NCBI RefSeq assembly: GCF_023016115.1
Contig: NZ_JALKBH010000004.1
Span: 186,001-250,000 of the forward strand
Direction: 5' to 3'
Length of the DNA stretch: 64,000 nt
Source of the DNA: Alcanivorax sp. S6407
GTDB taxonomy: Bacteria > Pseudomonadota > Gammaproteobacteria > Pseudomonadales > Alcanivoracaceae
Shown here: piece by piece, positions 1 to 13,600 of the stretch
How the letters are laid out: each line of letters starts with the position of its first letter
Numbering within the stretch: the first letter of the stretch is position 1
Translations under genes and position numbers: made by a program
Notes under the pieces: model-generated
The model's input: the letters and a program-made list of their open reading frames with translations, nothing else
What the model was told of the DNA's origin: nothing
Database searches by the model: none

Positions 1-1695
1 GGTCAATCGCTGGATATCAACACCGTCCAGATCATCCAGAATCGCCAGCTCGTCATAGACCACTTCCACATCCACGCGGGAGACGTCGGATTCCACAAAA
101 CCGGCATTGACCACATCATCGGTCTGCACATGACCGCGACCTTCCCACTCGGTCTGTTCTTCGCTCAGCTTGAGCTGCTCGCTCACGGCTTCCATGACAC
201 GGCGGGCACGGGCGGTGGACAGGCCCACATCATCGCCATAGACCATGGCGGTACGGCGATCCAGACGCTCATTGCTGGTGTAACCGACAAAACGCACGCG
301 CACATTGGTCTTGTCTTGCACGTCCGCGAGGATGCCTTCCAGGCGTGCCATGTAGCCGCCGGGAATCACCGGATCACCCTGCTTGTAGAGAATCGGCTTG
401 ATGGCGCCAGTGGGCGGATCATAGGTACGGGTCACGGTCTCGGCACCGGCCTCTTCCGGACACATCTGCGGCTCACCGGACAGGGACTGGAGAATATCGT
501 CGTACCAGAATTCCACTTCCACCCGGCGATTCAGGGCACGGCCGGATTCCGCTTCATTGGAAGCAATCGGATTGGCGCTGCCTTTACCGGTACTTTCCAA
601 CATAGTGCTGGGCAGTCCCAGGGCATCCTGCAGGGCCAGCAGAGCACGACGGGCACGGGCCTTGGAAAGCCCTTCGTGGGTACCATAGATACGCGCATCG
701 CGGCCGGTGATAACGGCGTTGTCGGTGTAACCGATCAGGCGAATGGTCACGTTCTGCTTGTTGGCCAGGTTTTCCAGCGCCTGGGAAATATGGCGCAGGA
801 AAGACTCTGGCAGCTCTGCGGATTCTTCGTTGAAGTGCAGTGGCGGCACCAGGTTCTTCACCCGGGTACGCTTGGAGTGGCCTTCCTTGTAGGTCAGCTT
901 ACAGACCGTTTCTACCCGGCAGACCTTCACCCGGTTGAGCTTCTCCTCAACCACCACTTCCTTCTCGACGGTCTTTTTCTCGACTTCGTCGTACCAGACT
1001 TCCACTTCCACCCGACGGTTTTCAGCACGCCCGGCGTTGGTGTCGTTGGACGCCAGCGGCTGGCTTTCGCCCATGCCTTCATAGGAAATGGACTCCGGTG
1101 GCAGATCCAGAGCGACCTGGAAATATTCCGCCGCCGCACCGGCACGCTCACGGGACAGTCCAGTGTTGTCTCCCAGGCGGGCCCGCAGGGCACCGAACAG
1201 CGGCACATTGTCGGAATGGCCTACGAAATGCAGACGCACATTCATGCGCCCCTTCATTCTGTCCAGCACGCTACGCAGCCGCTCCACATACTCCGCCGGA
1301 ATTTCAGATACCCCGGACTGGTAGCGAATCGGCGGCACCACATCGGTCAGCTTGATGGTGCGCAGGTTCTCCACATCCTCAGTGACCGTTTCGATGCGGT
1401 CCCCCAGGTTCTGCTCGTAGCGGCTGGGATCCTGCACCCATGTCTGGTAATCCACATACAGGGGCAACTGCCGCTCTACGGCCTCACCCAGTGGCGCAGT
1501 TTCCCGGACCTCGGGACGAGCCGTTTGCTGCTCTGCCACCGTATCGGTCTGCTCTTCTGCCTGCAGCTGCAATGGCGCACCGATCATCAGCACGGTCAGG
1601 GCGCCTGCACGCCCCAGGGTGCGAAGATCCGGTGTCTGCCCCGCCAGCATGGACAGCGTTTTCATTGTTTTGGTCAGCACGGTAAGCCTGTTCAT
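1..1695 (-). CDS. Tandem OmpA-like domain protein (C-terminus beyond left edge)
   Basis: The minus-strand frame is open from the ATG at 1695 to the window edge (565 codons, no stop). It starts with a signal-like segment (residues about 30-47, ending QLQAEE). Three successive OmpA/MotB-type peptidoglycan-binding domains follow, at roughly residues 120-240, 280-400 and 425-550. Each shows the family pattern: a GHSDN/GYTDN/GYTSN strand, an LS.ARA.RV helix, a GxG turn and, in the first two, an N-RRVEVE-WYD ending. The third ends in a variant SRVDVEVVYDE. One or two OmpA domains is usual, so three in a row is odd. Its ATG shares one base with the stop of the giant DUF11 gene (TAATG), so translation is probably coupled. 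A likely role is binding peptidoglycan at several points for the giant partner; that is inference. Confidence 0.85.
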   Translation of the reverse strand, partial: MNRLTVLTKTMKTLSMLAGQTPDLRTLGRAGALTVLMIGAPLQLQAEEQTDTVAEQQTARPEVRETAPLGEAVERQLPLYVDYQTWVQDPSRYEQNLGDRIETVTEDVENLRTIKLTDVVPPIRYQSGVSEIPAEYVERLRSVLDRMKGRMNVRLHFVGHSDNVPLFGALRARLGDNTGLSRERAGAAAEYFQVALDLPPESISYEGMGESQPLASNDTNAGRAENRRVEVEVWYDEVEKKTVEKEVVVEEKLNRVKVCRVETVCKLTYKEGHSKRTRVKNLVPPLHFNEESAELPESFLRHISQALENLANKQNVTIRLIGYTDNAVITGRDARIYGTHEGLSKARARRALLALQDALGLPSTMLESTGKGSANPIASNEAESGRALNRRVEVEFWYDDILQSLSGEPQMCPEEAGAETVTRTYDPPTGAIKPILYKQGDPVIPGGYMARLEGILADVQDKTNVRVRFVGYTSNERLDRRTAMVYGDDVGLSTARARRVMEAVSEQLKLSEEQTEWEGRGHVQTDDVVNAGFVESDVSRVDVEVVYDELAILDDLDGVDIQRLT

Positions 1696-4600
1696 TACTT
1701 GCTACCTCCTTTCAGAGGCGCGCCGGTTCGCCAGAAGACTTCCGTCTCTATCACCAGCTCGTAGGGATTCCCCAATTCAGCCCACTGACGGGCAATCCGT
1801 TTCTTCATGGCCTTGAGGCGATCATCCACCAGGCCTTCATCTTCGGTTTCGGCCATGTAGGCGATGCGCAGAATGGATTGCTTCTCCACCAGCTGCTCCA
1901 TCAGCAGCGGCATGCGAGTGGTCCACTGCAGGCGCATCTCGGTGCTGTCCTTTTCGAACACCGGGTTGGCGATATCCAGACGCACCACCCGATGCAGGGC
2001 GGCACCGAAGTTGAACTTGATCATCTTGCCTCGGGTGGCACGACGGACCAGCGGGTTCGGGGTGGTCAGACGGTAACCGGACGGCAGCGAGCGATCGTCC
2101 ACTTTCAGGATAAAGTTGGAACCGCGCAGCTCGTTCGGCACCACCGCACAGGTGATGTGGAAACGGCCGTACTGGTCACTGGTGACGATCAGGCCACGGG
2201 CAGTCACCGCACGCACATTGGGCAGGCCGGCTTCGCCGTCATCCTGATAGCCATTCATGTTGGCGTCGTCGTAGACCTTGCCGATCACATCGGTACAGTC
2301 GAAGTCCGGATCCGGCACCACGCGTACCGTGGCCTGAGCCTCACCGGAAACCGCATCGGCATTGGCCAGCGAGATGCGCGCGGTGCGTGCCTGGAACACC
2401 TGGGCACGGTTGACGTATTCGCCCTCACCCACACCGGCACCAACGATAAACAGCAGCTTGAGCGTATGCTGGCCGCTGGCCGTCAGGTTCAGACCATTCC
2501 AGACCAGATTGCGACCATCCACGTCCGGCTCCACCGGCTGATCATTCAGCCGTGCGGAATCCTTCACGTATTTGAAGCCCGCCGGGAAGCTATCGACGAT
2601 GGCCAGATCCGACAGGTCACTGCCGAAGCTGTTGTTGATACGAATCACGTAGGGCACAAACTCGCCGCGACTCACATTCAGCACCGACGCGGTCTTGGTG
2701 ATGCTCACCGCGCCACCCAGCTCCGGATCCAGCGGAATGTGGTTGTTGAAGATCTGGCGATCATCCGCAGTCGCACCGGCAAACATCAGGTTCAGGTAAT
2801 AACCGGTCAGCGGACTGCTGGCTGCCACGGTGGTGCCCGGCGCGGCAGCAGAGACCTGCGCCTCACACTCGGCGGTGGTGCCGATGGCATCAGCCGCACA
2901 CACCACAGCATCGTAGGCGGCAGTCTGTTCACCGGTGAGCGGCGGAATCACAGTGGATTCACCCGGAGTGAAAGCACCCGCCGGCGGCGTCACCACGATG
3001 CGGTAGTCGCCACCAGACGGACAGTTGGCGCCGTTGAAGTTCAGATCGAACTTGTAGAAACCGGACGCCAGAGTCACCTGACCCTGCTGGACGGTGCTGT
3101 CGAAGCAGCTGTCCACCAGTGCGCTGCCGCTGCTGTCCACCATGGTCAGCATGGCGCCGGCGATGGCCTCACGGGTAATGGAGTTGTACACCACACCGTT
3201 GGGATCAATCGGCAGGTTCAGGTTGGCCACCAGGCTGTCCGCCGCGGCGGTGATATCCGTAATCACCTGCAGGCCATCGGTGAAGGCCGGGTCAGAATCG
3301 GTGTAACCCAACGGCGCCGTCGTGGCGGTGGCACCCGGTGCTACGAAGCGCAGCTCGTAGGTGTCGCCCGGTTGGGTTTCCGGCAAACCGACAATGCTGT
3401 AGCTGCCATCATTGCCAGAGAGGGCGGTACGCAGCTGGACATTGTTCTGCCATGCCTGGACTTCCCAATCCACCAGCGGCGTTTCCGTGGCATCGAAGAT
3501 ATTGTCGAAGTCCACGTCATTCCAGAGGTAACCGCTCAGGGTGGCGGTGCCCGGAATGGCACCAACCTGGGTGGTCACACTGCTGTTGGCAGTCTGATTG
3601 GCGTTGTCCCAGGTGACCACCCCGGTGTTGGTGATGGTGGTACCGGAAGCGATGGTATCGGACAGCAGCACGCGGAAACGCAGCACCGCACTGTCGCCCG
3701 GCGCCAGATCGCCGTAGGCAGTACCGTAATCCGCGGTGATGACATCAGCGGCCACATTCACACCAGCCACGCCACCATTGAGGCGGGCTGAATCCAGCAC
3801 ATAGGATACATCCGGTCCCAACAGGGAAACGTCATCGGTGATCAGTACCTGCGTAGCGGGTACCAGACCTTCGTTGGTGACCTGCACGGTGTACTCCAGT
3901 TCGGAGCCCGGCAAGGCGGCACCACCGCCGACCACAATCACGCTCTTGGTGATGGACACCTGCTGGGCTTCGCCCACGGTGATTTCGGTGGGCTGGTCGC
4001 CATTGGAATCGATACCGTCCTGGTCAGACAGTTCATCCGGCAGCTGATCGCTGCTCAGGGTGCCCTGGTTGACGATGACCGTGCCCGGCGCAGTGGCCGC
4101 ATCGATGGTCACCTGCAGGGTCACTGTGGCACTGCTGTTGATTGCCATGACACCGGCCGCTTCGCCCGCAGAGTTGATCTGCATGCCGGTCACCAGCGGT
4201 GAGGCGCCACTGATGTCAGCCTGAGCAGCACCGTTCAGCGTGGTGCTGGCAGCGACATAGGTGGTACCCGCCGGAATCTGGTCCATCAGCATCACATTGC
4301 TGGCCGGAATATCCGCGGTGTTGGTCACCGTGAAGGTGTACTCCAGAGTATCGCCGGGATCCGGAGCGCCATTGCCGTTCACATCGCCGCCAGCCGCAAT
4401 GGCCACGGTCTTCTGCACATCCAGCAGCGGCAGGGCACCGACAATATCCACGGTGGGATCATCTTCCACCGCAGTGGCAGGATCATCGGAAGGCTGCTCC
4501 AGGATTGGCGTACCGCCGGCACCGTCCGCGGCCACGAAGCCCTGGTTGACGATACGGGTGCCCGGCAGCGCATCGCTGTCGATCACCACATCGAAGACGA

Positions 4601-7600
4601 TGGTGGCAGTGGCATCAGCCCCGGCCAGCGCATCGGCATCCATGGCGCCCGGGGTGGTGTTGCCCGGGGCATTGATCAGCATGCCGCTTTCCAGCGCAGA
4701 GATGCCCACTGCCGGATCCGCCACCGCGACGCCGTTCAGCGTGGTGCTGTCCGGTACATAGGTAGTGAATTGCGGGATGGCATCGCGCAGGAAGGTGTTA
4801 ATGGCATCTTCATTGCCGATGTTCACCACGGTAAGGGTGTAACGCAGGGTATCGCCGGGGCTGAGTACGGTGGCATCGCCGGTGATATCCGCAGACACCT
4901 TCTGCACCTGCATCTGCGGCGCGGAGAGGATGGTGATCGGGGTCGGATCTTCCGTGCCACCGATAGCCGGATCATCAGACAACTGCAGGGTGCTGCCGGC
5001 AAAGTTCAGCTGGCCCTGATTGAGTACCACGGTGCCGCTGTCGATGGCATCTACCAGGGTCACATCGAAGATCAGCTGAATGCTTTCACCCGCGGTGCCC
5101 TGGGCATCCAGGTTCAGGCCACTGATGTCCAGCAGACCCTGGGCATTGGTGCCACCATTGGCGTCGGAGTTGTCCACGCCGCCGGCAGCATCAACCACCA
5201 CCAGGGAACCCGGCACAAAGTAAGCTTCCGCATTCAGTGCACCCAGATCATCCACCACAGAGAAGTCCTGCAGCAGCACATTGCTGGGGTTGGTCACGTC
5301 GATGGTGTAGCGCAGGGTGTCACCTGGGCTCGGCTGGCCATCACCGTCAGCATCCACCTGCACCGCCACGGTCTTCTCGAAGACCATGGTGGGCGGCACG
5401 GTGGTCAGGGTGTGGTAATCCTGCGGATCGGCCACATCCTCAATCACATCCTGCAGGGTGTGAGTAAAGGTAGCGCGGACCGGTGCAGTGTCATCGGCGC
5501 TGAACCATTCGGTGGCGCCGGCGAAGTTGGTCAGGTCCACGTTAGCCGGAGTACCCGCATCCAGTTCCGCAGTGTAGGTGACCACCAAAATCTGTTCCGG
5601 ACCCACTGCGGCATTGGCGCTCTCACCCACCAGCGTGAACACGCAGGGATCCGGAGCGCCCGCACCGGGGGCAAAGTTCACCGTGTAATCGGTGCCCACT
5701 GCCAGGGTATTCACCAGGGTGGTGCCATCGGACTCGAACACACTCACGTCGGTGATCACAGGTGCCACATCGCACATGCCACCAGAGGCCAGGTTCGGCA
5801 GGTGGTCAGTGAGGGTAATGTCCCAGGCAGTCGCGCTGAGGTCGGTGTTCTGCACGCTCAGGGTAAAGGTGCCGAGCACGCCATCTTCCAGAGAGGCAGG
5901 GCCATCCTTTGTCATCACCAGGGTCGGCGCCACGATGGTCATGTCTTCGGACACATCGGCCAGGGTCGCCGGATCGCCAGTGAAGCCGTCGTAGTTATAG
6001 GTGGCGGTGTTGTTGAAGGTCAGACCGGCCACATTGGTAGCGTCATCCGCCAGCTGCACGGTGATCTCCACCAGCATCTGGCCGGAAGCAGGAACATCAA
6101 CACCAAGACCGGAAGTCTGATCCACCAGATCCACCGCGGTGGCGGTGCCCACATTACTCATGGGCAGCCAGCTGCCACCGGCATCCAGAGAGTACTGCGC
6201 GCTGACGAATTCCAGCACGGCGGCAGAGGCAGTCAGATCATCCAGCACATGCACATTGCTCAGGGCAATGTTCACCGGGGTAGCCGGCACCAGAATCTCG
6301 TAGGTGAACTGCTCACCAATGGCCGCAGTGGGCTGGGTGATGTTCTTCTGCAGCGCACCGGAACCCAGCGAGATCGTCGTCGCCACAGCAGGTCCAACCG
6401 GACCGTAATCCTCACGCTCGGTATCTACGCCACCAGCCGGAACCGCCTCGTCATCGAAGGAGTAGTACACGCTGACCAGGGCACTGTTTTCCAGGGTCAG
6501 GCTGGCGCCCAGATCCGCATCCGCCTGGACGGTGTAGACCACCTGCAGGGTCTCGCCTGCCGGGATGGTGTAGGCATCGGCCACACCGCTGTCGAAGTCC
6601 CAGGTGGCGAGGCCAGTGCCCGGATCAAAGACAGGAGCCAGGTTGGTCAGGGTGGTTCCCGCGTTCACCAGGGTGATGGAGCTGGTGGTGACACTGGCAT
6701 CTCGCAGGCCATCCGGAATGGTATCGGTGAGCACCGTGTCATAGGCCGGGGCATCACCGGTGTTGGTAATGGCCACGGTGTAGGTCAGGGTGTCGCCGGC
6801 GGCCACGCCGCTGGTCACATCCACCGCCTTGGTGATGCCCAGCAGCGGCTGCAGCACATTGCTGGACGCTGACGCATCTGCCGTGGATACCGGCGCACCG
6901 GCCACGGTGTAATCCAGTCCGGCCGTGTTGGTCAGGGTCTGGGTGGTCGGCGTCTGGCTCAGGGTATCCAGGTTGGCCACCCGCGCTTCATAGGTGAGCA
7001 CCAGGAAGTCGTTGGCCGGATCCCCGTCCGCCGGGTTGGTCACATTACCCAGGTTCCAGGTCAGGGTCTGACCTGCCACTGTCGGCGTTGCTGTGCCCGG
7101 TGTGCCGAAGAAGTCGGCACTGACCATGTCTTCATACACAAGGCCGGTGGGCAGCACATCTTCCAGCACCAGGTCGTTGGTGGTGCCTTCCTGCAGGCCG
7201 ATGGTCAGGGCGTACTGCACCCGGTCACCCACTCGCAGATCGTCAACGGCAGGATCAAAGGTGTCGGTCACCCGGGCCTTGGCCAGGGTGGTGTTGTCCG
7301 GCACGGTGACGGTGGTGGTATCGGTGGTCACGTAATCGTTGATACCACCCACGCCATCGCTGCCATCCCGTTCGTTGGCATCCACACCTGCAAGGCTGGT
7401 CCAGGTGGCCTGGGCGTTGTTGATCAGCTCGTCACCAGCCGCCACGGTGTCACGCACCAGCACCCGGTAGACCACCTGGCCAGTTGCCCCTTCGGTCATG
7501 GAAGCCACATTCCAGGTGAGCACTTGCTCATCCGGATTGACCGGAGTGGTCACGGCGGGCTCCAGCGGATTACCCAGCACGGTAGCGCTGCCGGTCACAT

Positions 7601-10600
7601 ACTCCAGGCCGGCCGGCAGGGAATCCGTCACCACCAGATCAAAGGCATCCGAGTTGTTGGCCCCGGAGGTGGCAGTCAGGCTCACGGTATAGGTGATTTC
7701 ATCGCCGGCTACAGCGGTGGCCACATCGGCAGCCTTGGTCAGGGTCAGCAGAGGCTCGACGATGGTCAGCGAGGCAGAAGGCAAGCTGGTCAGCAGGCCA
7801 GCAGCATTGCCGGTGTAGTCATAGCTGGCGCTGTTATCAAATACATCGCCGGCATTGGTATTGGCGGTGTTGGCTACGTGGGTAGTGAGGGTTACCACTA
7901 CCTCCTGACCGGCGGGCACATCGCCAATGGTCAGGCTGATGTTCTGGCCTGCGCTGTTGTCGGTGGGTACCACGGTATTGCCGCCTACAGTGACCGTAGT
8001 AGCAGCCGCTTCGTACACCAGGGCATCAGACAGGGTATCGGTGACGATCACGCCCGGGCGAGCCGCATTCGCTGCCGGCACCGTGATGGTGTAGACCACC
8101 TGTTCGCCAATGGTGGCTTCGCTCAGCGGAGACACCAGCGTCTTCACCGGAACCAGATCGGTGCTGGCGTTGGTCATCCAGAACTCGGCCGGACCCACCG
8201 CCGCATACTGTTCACCATTGGCGGCAGGCAGCGACCAGTAGCTGGCCGCCGTCACGCTGTTGTTCCACAGGGAATTGGCCGGAGTGGTGTCCACAAAACC
8301 GATGCTGTATTCCACCAGCGCACACTGGCCCGGGTTCACCGGGGTAACCAGATCGAACACCATGTCGCCACCGCTGCCGGCAGGCGCGGTGTATGTGTAG
8401 CCGGCACCGGCAGTCTGGGCAGCACCATTGATAGTGACTACCGGAGTGGTGATAGACGTTTCATCCAGCTCCGGTGCCAGGGTATCCACCAGCTGCAGGC
8501 TGTAGGCCGGCGCCGTGGAGCCACCATCGTTACAGGCCTCCAGGGAGAACTGCATGGTGTCGTTGATGATATCCACAGTCAGCGGCGAAGTGCTGCTCGG
8601 GTAGCTGTTGCCCAGATCGTCGGTCTTGGTGACGGACACAATGACCGGCTGACGCACTTCCACATCGGCACTGTCGGTGATTGTGGTGGTGCCGTCGTAG
8701 AAGAAGGACGCATCGTTGGTCAGCACCGTGGAGGGCGTGGCGGTGGCCGGATTGTTCACGTCTGCCACTGCGTTATAGCGGATCACAAAGGTATTGTCGG
8801 TGCTGTCACCGTTCACCGCGTTAACAATGTCACCGATGTTCCAGGTGACCGTCTGACCGGCAACAGTGGGTGCCGGGATATCCGCATGAGAGAACGGCGC
8901 CACTGCAGCGAAGGGCGCAGAGGTATTACCATTGATCGACACCACGCTGTCGAAGGTCAGACCGTCCGGCAGGGTATCGGAGACCACCACAGCATTGGTG
9001 GCACCTTCGCGCAGCAGCAGCTCCAGTTCGTAGGTAACGGTGTCACCCACCCGCAGGATGCCATCATTGGCGGTGCTCAGCGGCGCGTCATCCCAGCTGT
9101 CGGCAAAGACGATCTTGGCCAGGGCGTTGTTGTCTTCGGTAACCACGGTCGCAGTGGCCGGGGCGGTACAGTAATCGTTCGGCTGGGTAATGGTCGGACA
9201 GCCGTCACCAGTTCGTTCACCAGCAATGCCGGTATCCAGCGAGGTCCAGTCGGCCAGCACACTGTTCTGCAAGGACGGAATGGACGCATCGGTAACGATG
9301 GCCTGATAAGTCATCACCAGGCTCTGGCCAGCCGGAATATCCAGGCTGCCGTCGCCGCCATTATCTTCACCCCACACCAGCTCGGTACCACCCGCCACCG
9401 CAGTGGAGGTGGGGGTCGCGGTGAAGCCGGGATCCGCGCCATTGATCAGCGCAGTGGCGGAATTGGCCACCAGCGCCATCCCGGTGGGCAGGGTATCGGT
9501 AACAGTGGTATCGAAGGCCGTGGCATTACCGCCATTGGGGATGGTCACGGTGTATTCGATGGTGTCACCACCGGCTGCCGGATCGGTAGCGGCCTTGCCA
9601 GCAGTGACGTTGGCCGCGGTCTTGGTAATGGTCAGCAGCGGTTCCACCAGGGTGACTGGTGCAGCGGTATCGTTGGCGCCACCGGGGGCAGCGACCTGGG
9701 TCAGGTCGTTGTCATTGATGGAATTGAAGGTGTAGGACGCGGTGTTGACCGCGGTATCGCCCGCCTGGTTATTGGTGGTGTTGTCCACCGACACGGTAAT
9801 GTCGATCACCGCCTGGCTGTTGGCCGCGATGTCGATACCGCTGCCGGTATCTTCGATGATCAGGTTGGTGGGCGTGCCGGTGTTGGTCAGCGTCCAGGCG
9901 CCGCCGGAGACCACGGTGGCGCTGACGAAGGTCAGATCCACGCCGCTGGCAGCCAGATTATCGAGAATACGCACATCAAACAGGGCGGTGTCGGTGGGCG
10001 TTTCCGGCACAGTGATGCGGTAGGTAAATTCTTCACCGATGGTGGCCTGGGTAGCCAACGCTTCTTTCTGCAGGGACAGCGGACCCGGCGTGGTCAGCGT
10101 GGCCATGTCGGTATTGGTCGGGCCGTAATCTTCGCGGTCAGCCGGCGCACCATTGGCCGGCACATCGCTGTCATCAAAGGAATAGTAATCCGTCACCAGT
10201 GCACTGTTGGTGAGCGTCTGGCTTGGCGGTACCGACGGATCCACGGCAACGGTGTAGGCCACCGTCAGCGTGCTGCCAACAGGAATGTCATAGACACCCA
10301 CCGCTTCGCTGCCGAAATCCCATTCGGCCAGCCCGGTGACCACATTGTAGGTCGGCGCCAGGGTCGGACGCGCATTACCGTCCACATCAATGCTGGCGGT
10401 GGTGATACCGGCCAGGCGCATGCCATCCGGCAGGGTGTCCTGCAGCACGGTGTCATAGGCCGGGGCATCACCGTTGTTGGTGATGGCGACGGTGTAGGTG
10501 ACCACTTCGCCGGCCACCACGATGGTGTCACCGCCGGCGGCGCTGGCTGTCTTGGTAATGGCCAGATCCGGCTGCAGCACCTGCACGTTGGCATTCGCGG

Positions 10601-13600
10601 TTTGCTGCGGGGCAGGCCCGCTGGCCACAGTGTAATCCAGGGTGGCGGCATTGGTGAGCGGCTGGGTGGTCGGCGTCTGGCTCAGGGTGTCCAGATTCTC
10701 GACACGGGCTTCATAGACCAGCACCAGGAAATCGTTGGCAGCATTGCCGTCGGCCGGGTTGGTCTGGTTGCCCAGAGTCCAGGTCAGGGTCTGACCGCTC
10801 TGGGACGGAATGGCGGCAGGGGTAACCACCGGGCTTTCAACCGTACCGAAGAAGTCCGCGCTGACCATGCTTTCGAAGGCCAGCCCGGTGGGCAGGGTAT
10901 CGGTGAGCACCAGACCATTGGTGGTGCCTTCCTGTAGCGCGATGCGCAGTTCGAACTGCACCCGGTCACCCACGCGCAGGTCATCAGTGGCGGTATTGAA
11001 CGTGTCGCCAGTGCGCGCCTTGCTCAACAGGGTGCCATCCGGCACGGTGGCGGTGGCGCTGTCGGTGGCGTAGTAATCGTTCACGCCACCGGTGTCGGTA
11101 TCGGAACCATCCCGCTCGTTGGCATCTGCACCGGTGATGCTGGTCCAGGCTGCTTCAGCGTTGTTGGTCAGGGTATCCCCGGCAGCGACAGTGTCGCGCA
11201 CCAGCACCTGATAAACCACATCCACGCTGGCACCTTCAACCATGTCCATGGCTGGCCAGGTGAGCAACTGCGGGTCGCCGGTGACATTCGGCTCCGTGGC
11301 AACACCGCCCACGGTGGCGGACGCGGCTACATACTCCAGGCCCGCCGGCAGGGTGTCGGTGAGCACCAGATCAAAGGCGTCGGAATTGTTGGGATCGGCG
11401 GCAGCCGTCAGGCTGACGGTGTAGGTAATCACATCACCAGCGGTAACACTGGCAAGATCCCCTGTCTTGGTGAGCGCCACCAGCGGCTCGACGATCAACA
11501 GGCTGCCTGCCGGCAGGCTGGTCAGCGGTGTCGCCAGACCGTCGTAGGTATAGGTCGCGGTGTTGTCGAAGGTGACACCGGCATTGGTATTCACGGTATT
11601 GGCGACCACAGCGGAGAGGCTAACCACCACGTCCTGCCCCGCCGGTACCGGATTCGTAATCGCCAGGCTGACAGCCTGGCCCGCGGTGTTGTCCGTAAAG
11701 GCTGCACCAACGCCTCCCACGGTGACAGTCACCAGGGCGGGATCGTAAACCAGGGCATCGGCCAGGGTATCGGTGACCACCACGTTATTACGGACAATAT
11801 TGTCGGCAGGAATAGTGATGGTGTAAGTCACTTGCTCGCCAATCACCACTTCGCCATCGGCCTGACCAGTAATGACTTTTACCGGCACCTGCGGATTGCT
11901 GGCGTTAACCATCCACACTTCTGCCGGCGTGGTGCCGGCGTATTGCTGACCGCTGCTGGTCGGCAGGGACCAGTAGTTGTCCAGGGTCGCGCTGTTGCTC
12001 CAGGGGGTGGTGGTGGTCACGTCGGTGTAGAAGCCGACGTTATAGCTGACGGTGACACACACATCCGGATCCACCGGGCGGGCATCAGCCAGCACGATAT
12101 TGAAGGCCCCACCACGAACAGCGGGGGCGGTGTAGGTAAAGTCCGTACCGGCGGTCAGCGTGGCCGCGCCCAGTTGCACCGTGGGGGCGGCGGCCAGATC
12201 GTTCTCGTCGAACTGGGTCGCCAGGCTGTCGCTGATGGTCAGGTTATAGGCCGGCGCATCACCGTTGTTACAGGTTTCCAGCTGGAACTGCATGGTGTCT
12301 GCGGCCAGGTCCACCTGGTAGGGATCAGCATTGGTGCCGGAGCCGGTGCGGCCACCCAGGGTATCCACCTTGGTGATCTCGCTCATCACCGGCTGGTTCA
12401 CGGTGGCGGGAATCGCACCAGTAGGCAGCGGCGCAGCGGCGCCGGTGTAATTCAGTTCGGCGCTGTTATTGATGATCTGGGTATCAAGCTGGGCCAAGGT
12501 GTCAGGATCATTGGCCAGCACCTGCGCCACCACTTCGATCACCAGGGTGTCGTTGGTGTCATCGGCATCCGGGGTATTGGTGATATCGCCCAGCAGCCAG
12601 CTGATGGCACCCCGATCGCCGGCCAGCGGTTCGCTGGTCGGTGTAAAGGTGATATTGGCCGCATTGATGTAATTGGTGCTGACCACTTCCAGGCCGGCCG
12701 GCAGCGTATCCGCAATGGTCACTGCTTCGGTGAGACCTTCTCGCAGGCTCAGAGTCAGGGCATAGGTGAGCTGATCGCCCACCCGCACGATGCCGTCAAG
12801 ATCCGTGCTGAGGGTGCCACCATCATTCCAGGTGTCGGATTGGACCGCTTTGGCGAAAGCAGTGTTATCCGCATAGGCCACGGTGCTGGTGGCGGAAGTG
12901 AAGTAGTTGTTCAGACCTGCCGCATCCGGCGCATCGGCACCGTTCCGCTCGCCGTCAACCGCGCCGTCCTGGGACTGCCATTGCACATCCACCTGGTTGA
13001 TCAGATCGCCGGTGACCGCACTGTTGATCACCACTTCATAGGTGAGCACCAGATCTTCACCCACCGGGATATCCAGGCTGTCGTCACCATTCAACGCCCC
13101 CCAGGTGAGTACACCGGCAGTCACATCTGGATCCACCTGGGTCGTCGCTGCATTCAGCAGAATCTCAGCTGAACCCGGCACATAATTCACACCAGCCGGA
13201 AGGGTATCGAAGATCGAAGTATCAAAGGCGGTGGAGGAGCCATTACTGGACAAGGTAACGGTGTATTGCAGGGTATCTCCGCCCTGGGCCGGGGTGTTGC
13301 CGTCCAGGTTGATGGCGGACTTGGTGGCGGTGACTGCCGGCTCCACGATGGTAATCGGCGCCGTGGTGCTTTCTGTACCCGCCGGGTCACTCTGGGGTGC
13401 ACCGTTAATGCGTGCGTAGGAATAGGTGGCCGTATTGCTGAAGCTCACACCATCCTGGTTGGCAAGGATATTGGCCAGCTGCACTTCCAGGGTGATCTGC
13501 GCCCTTTCGTTGGCGCCCAGATCCAGGCCGGTCACGTTCTCGGACAGCATATAACCGCTACCGGTATCGGTGACGGTCAGGGTGTAGGTGGTACCCGTGG

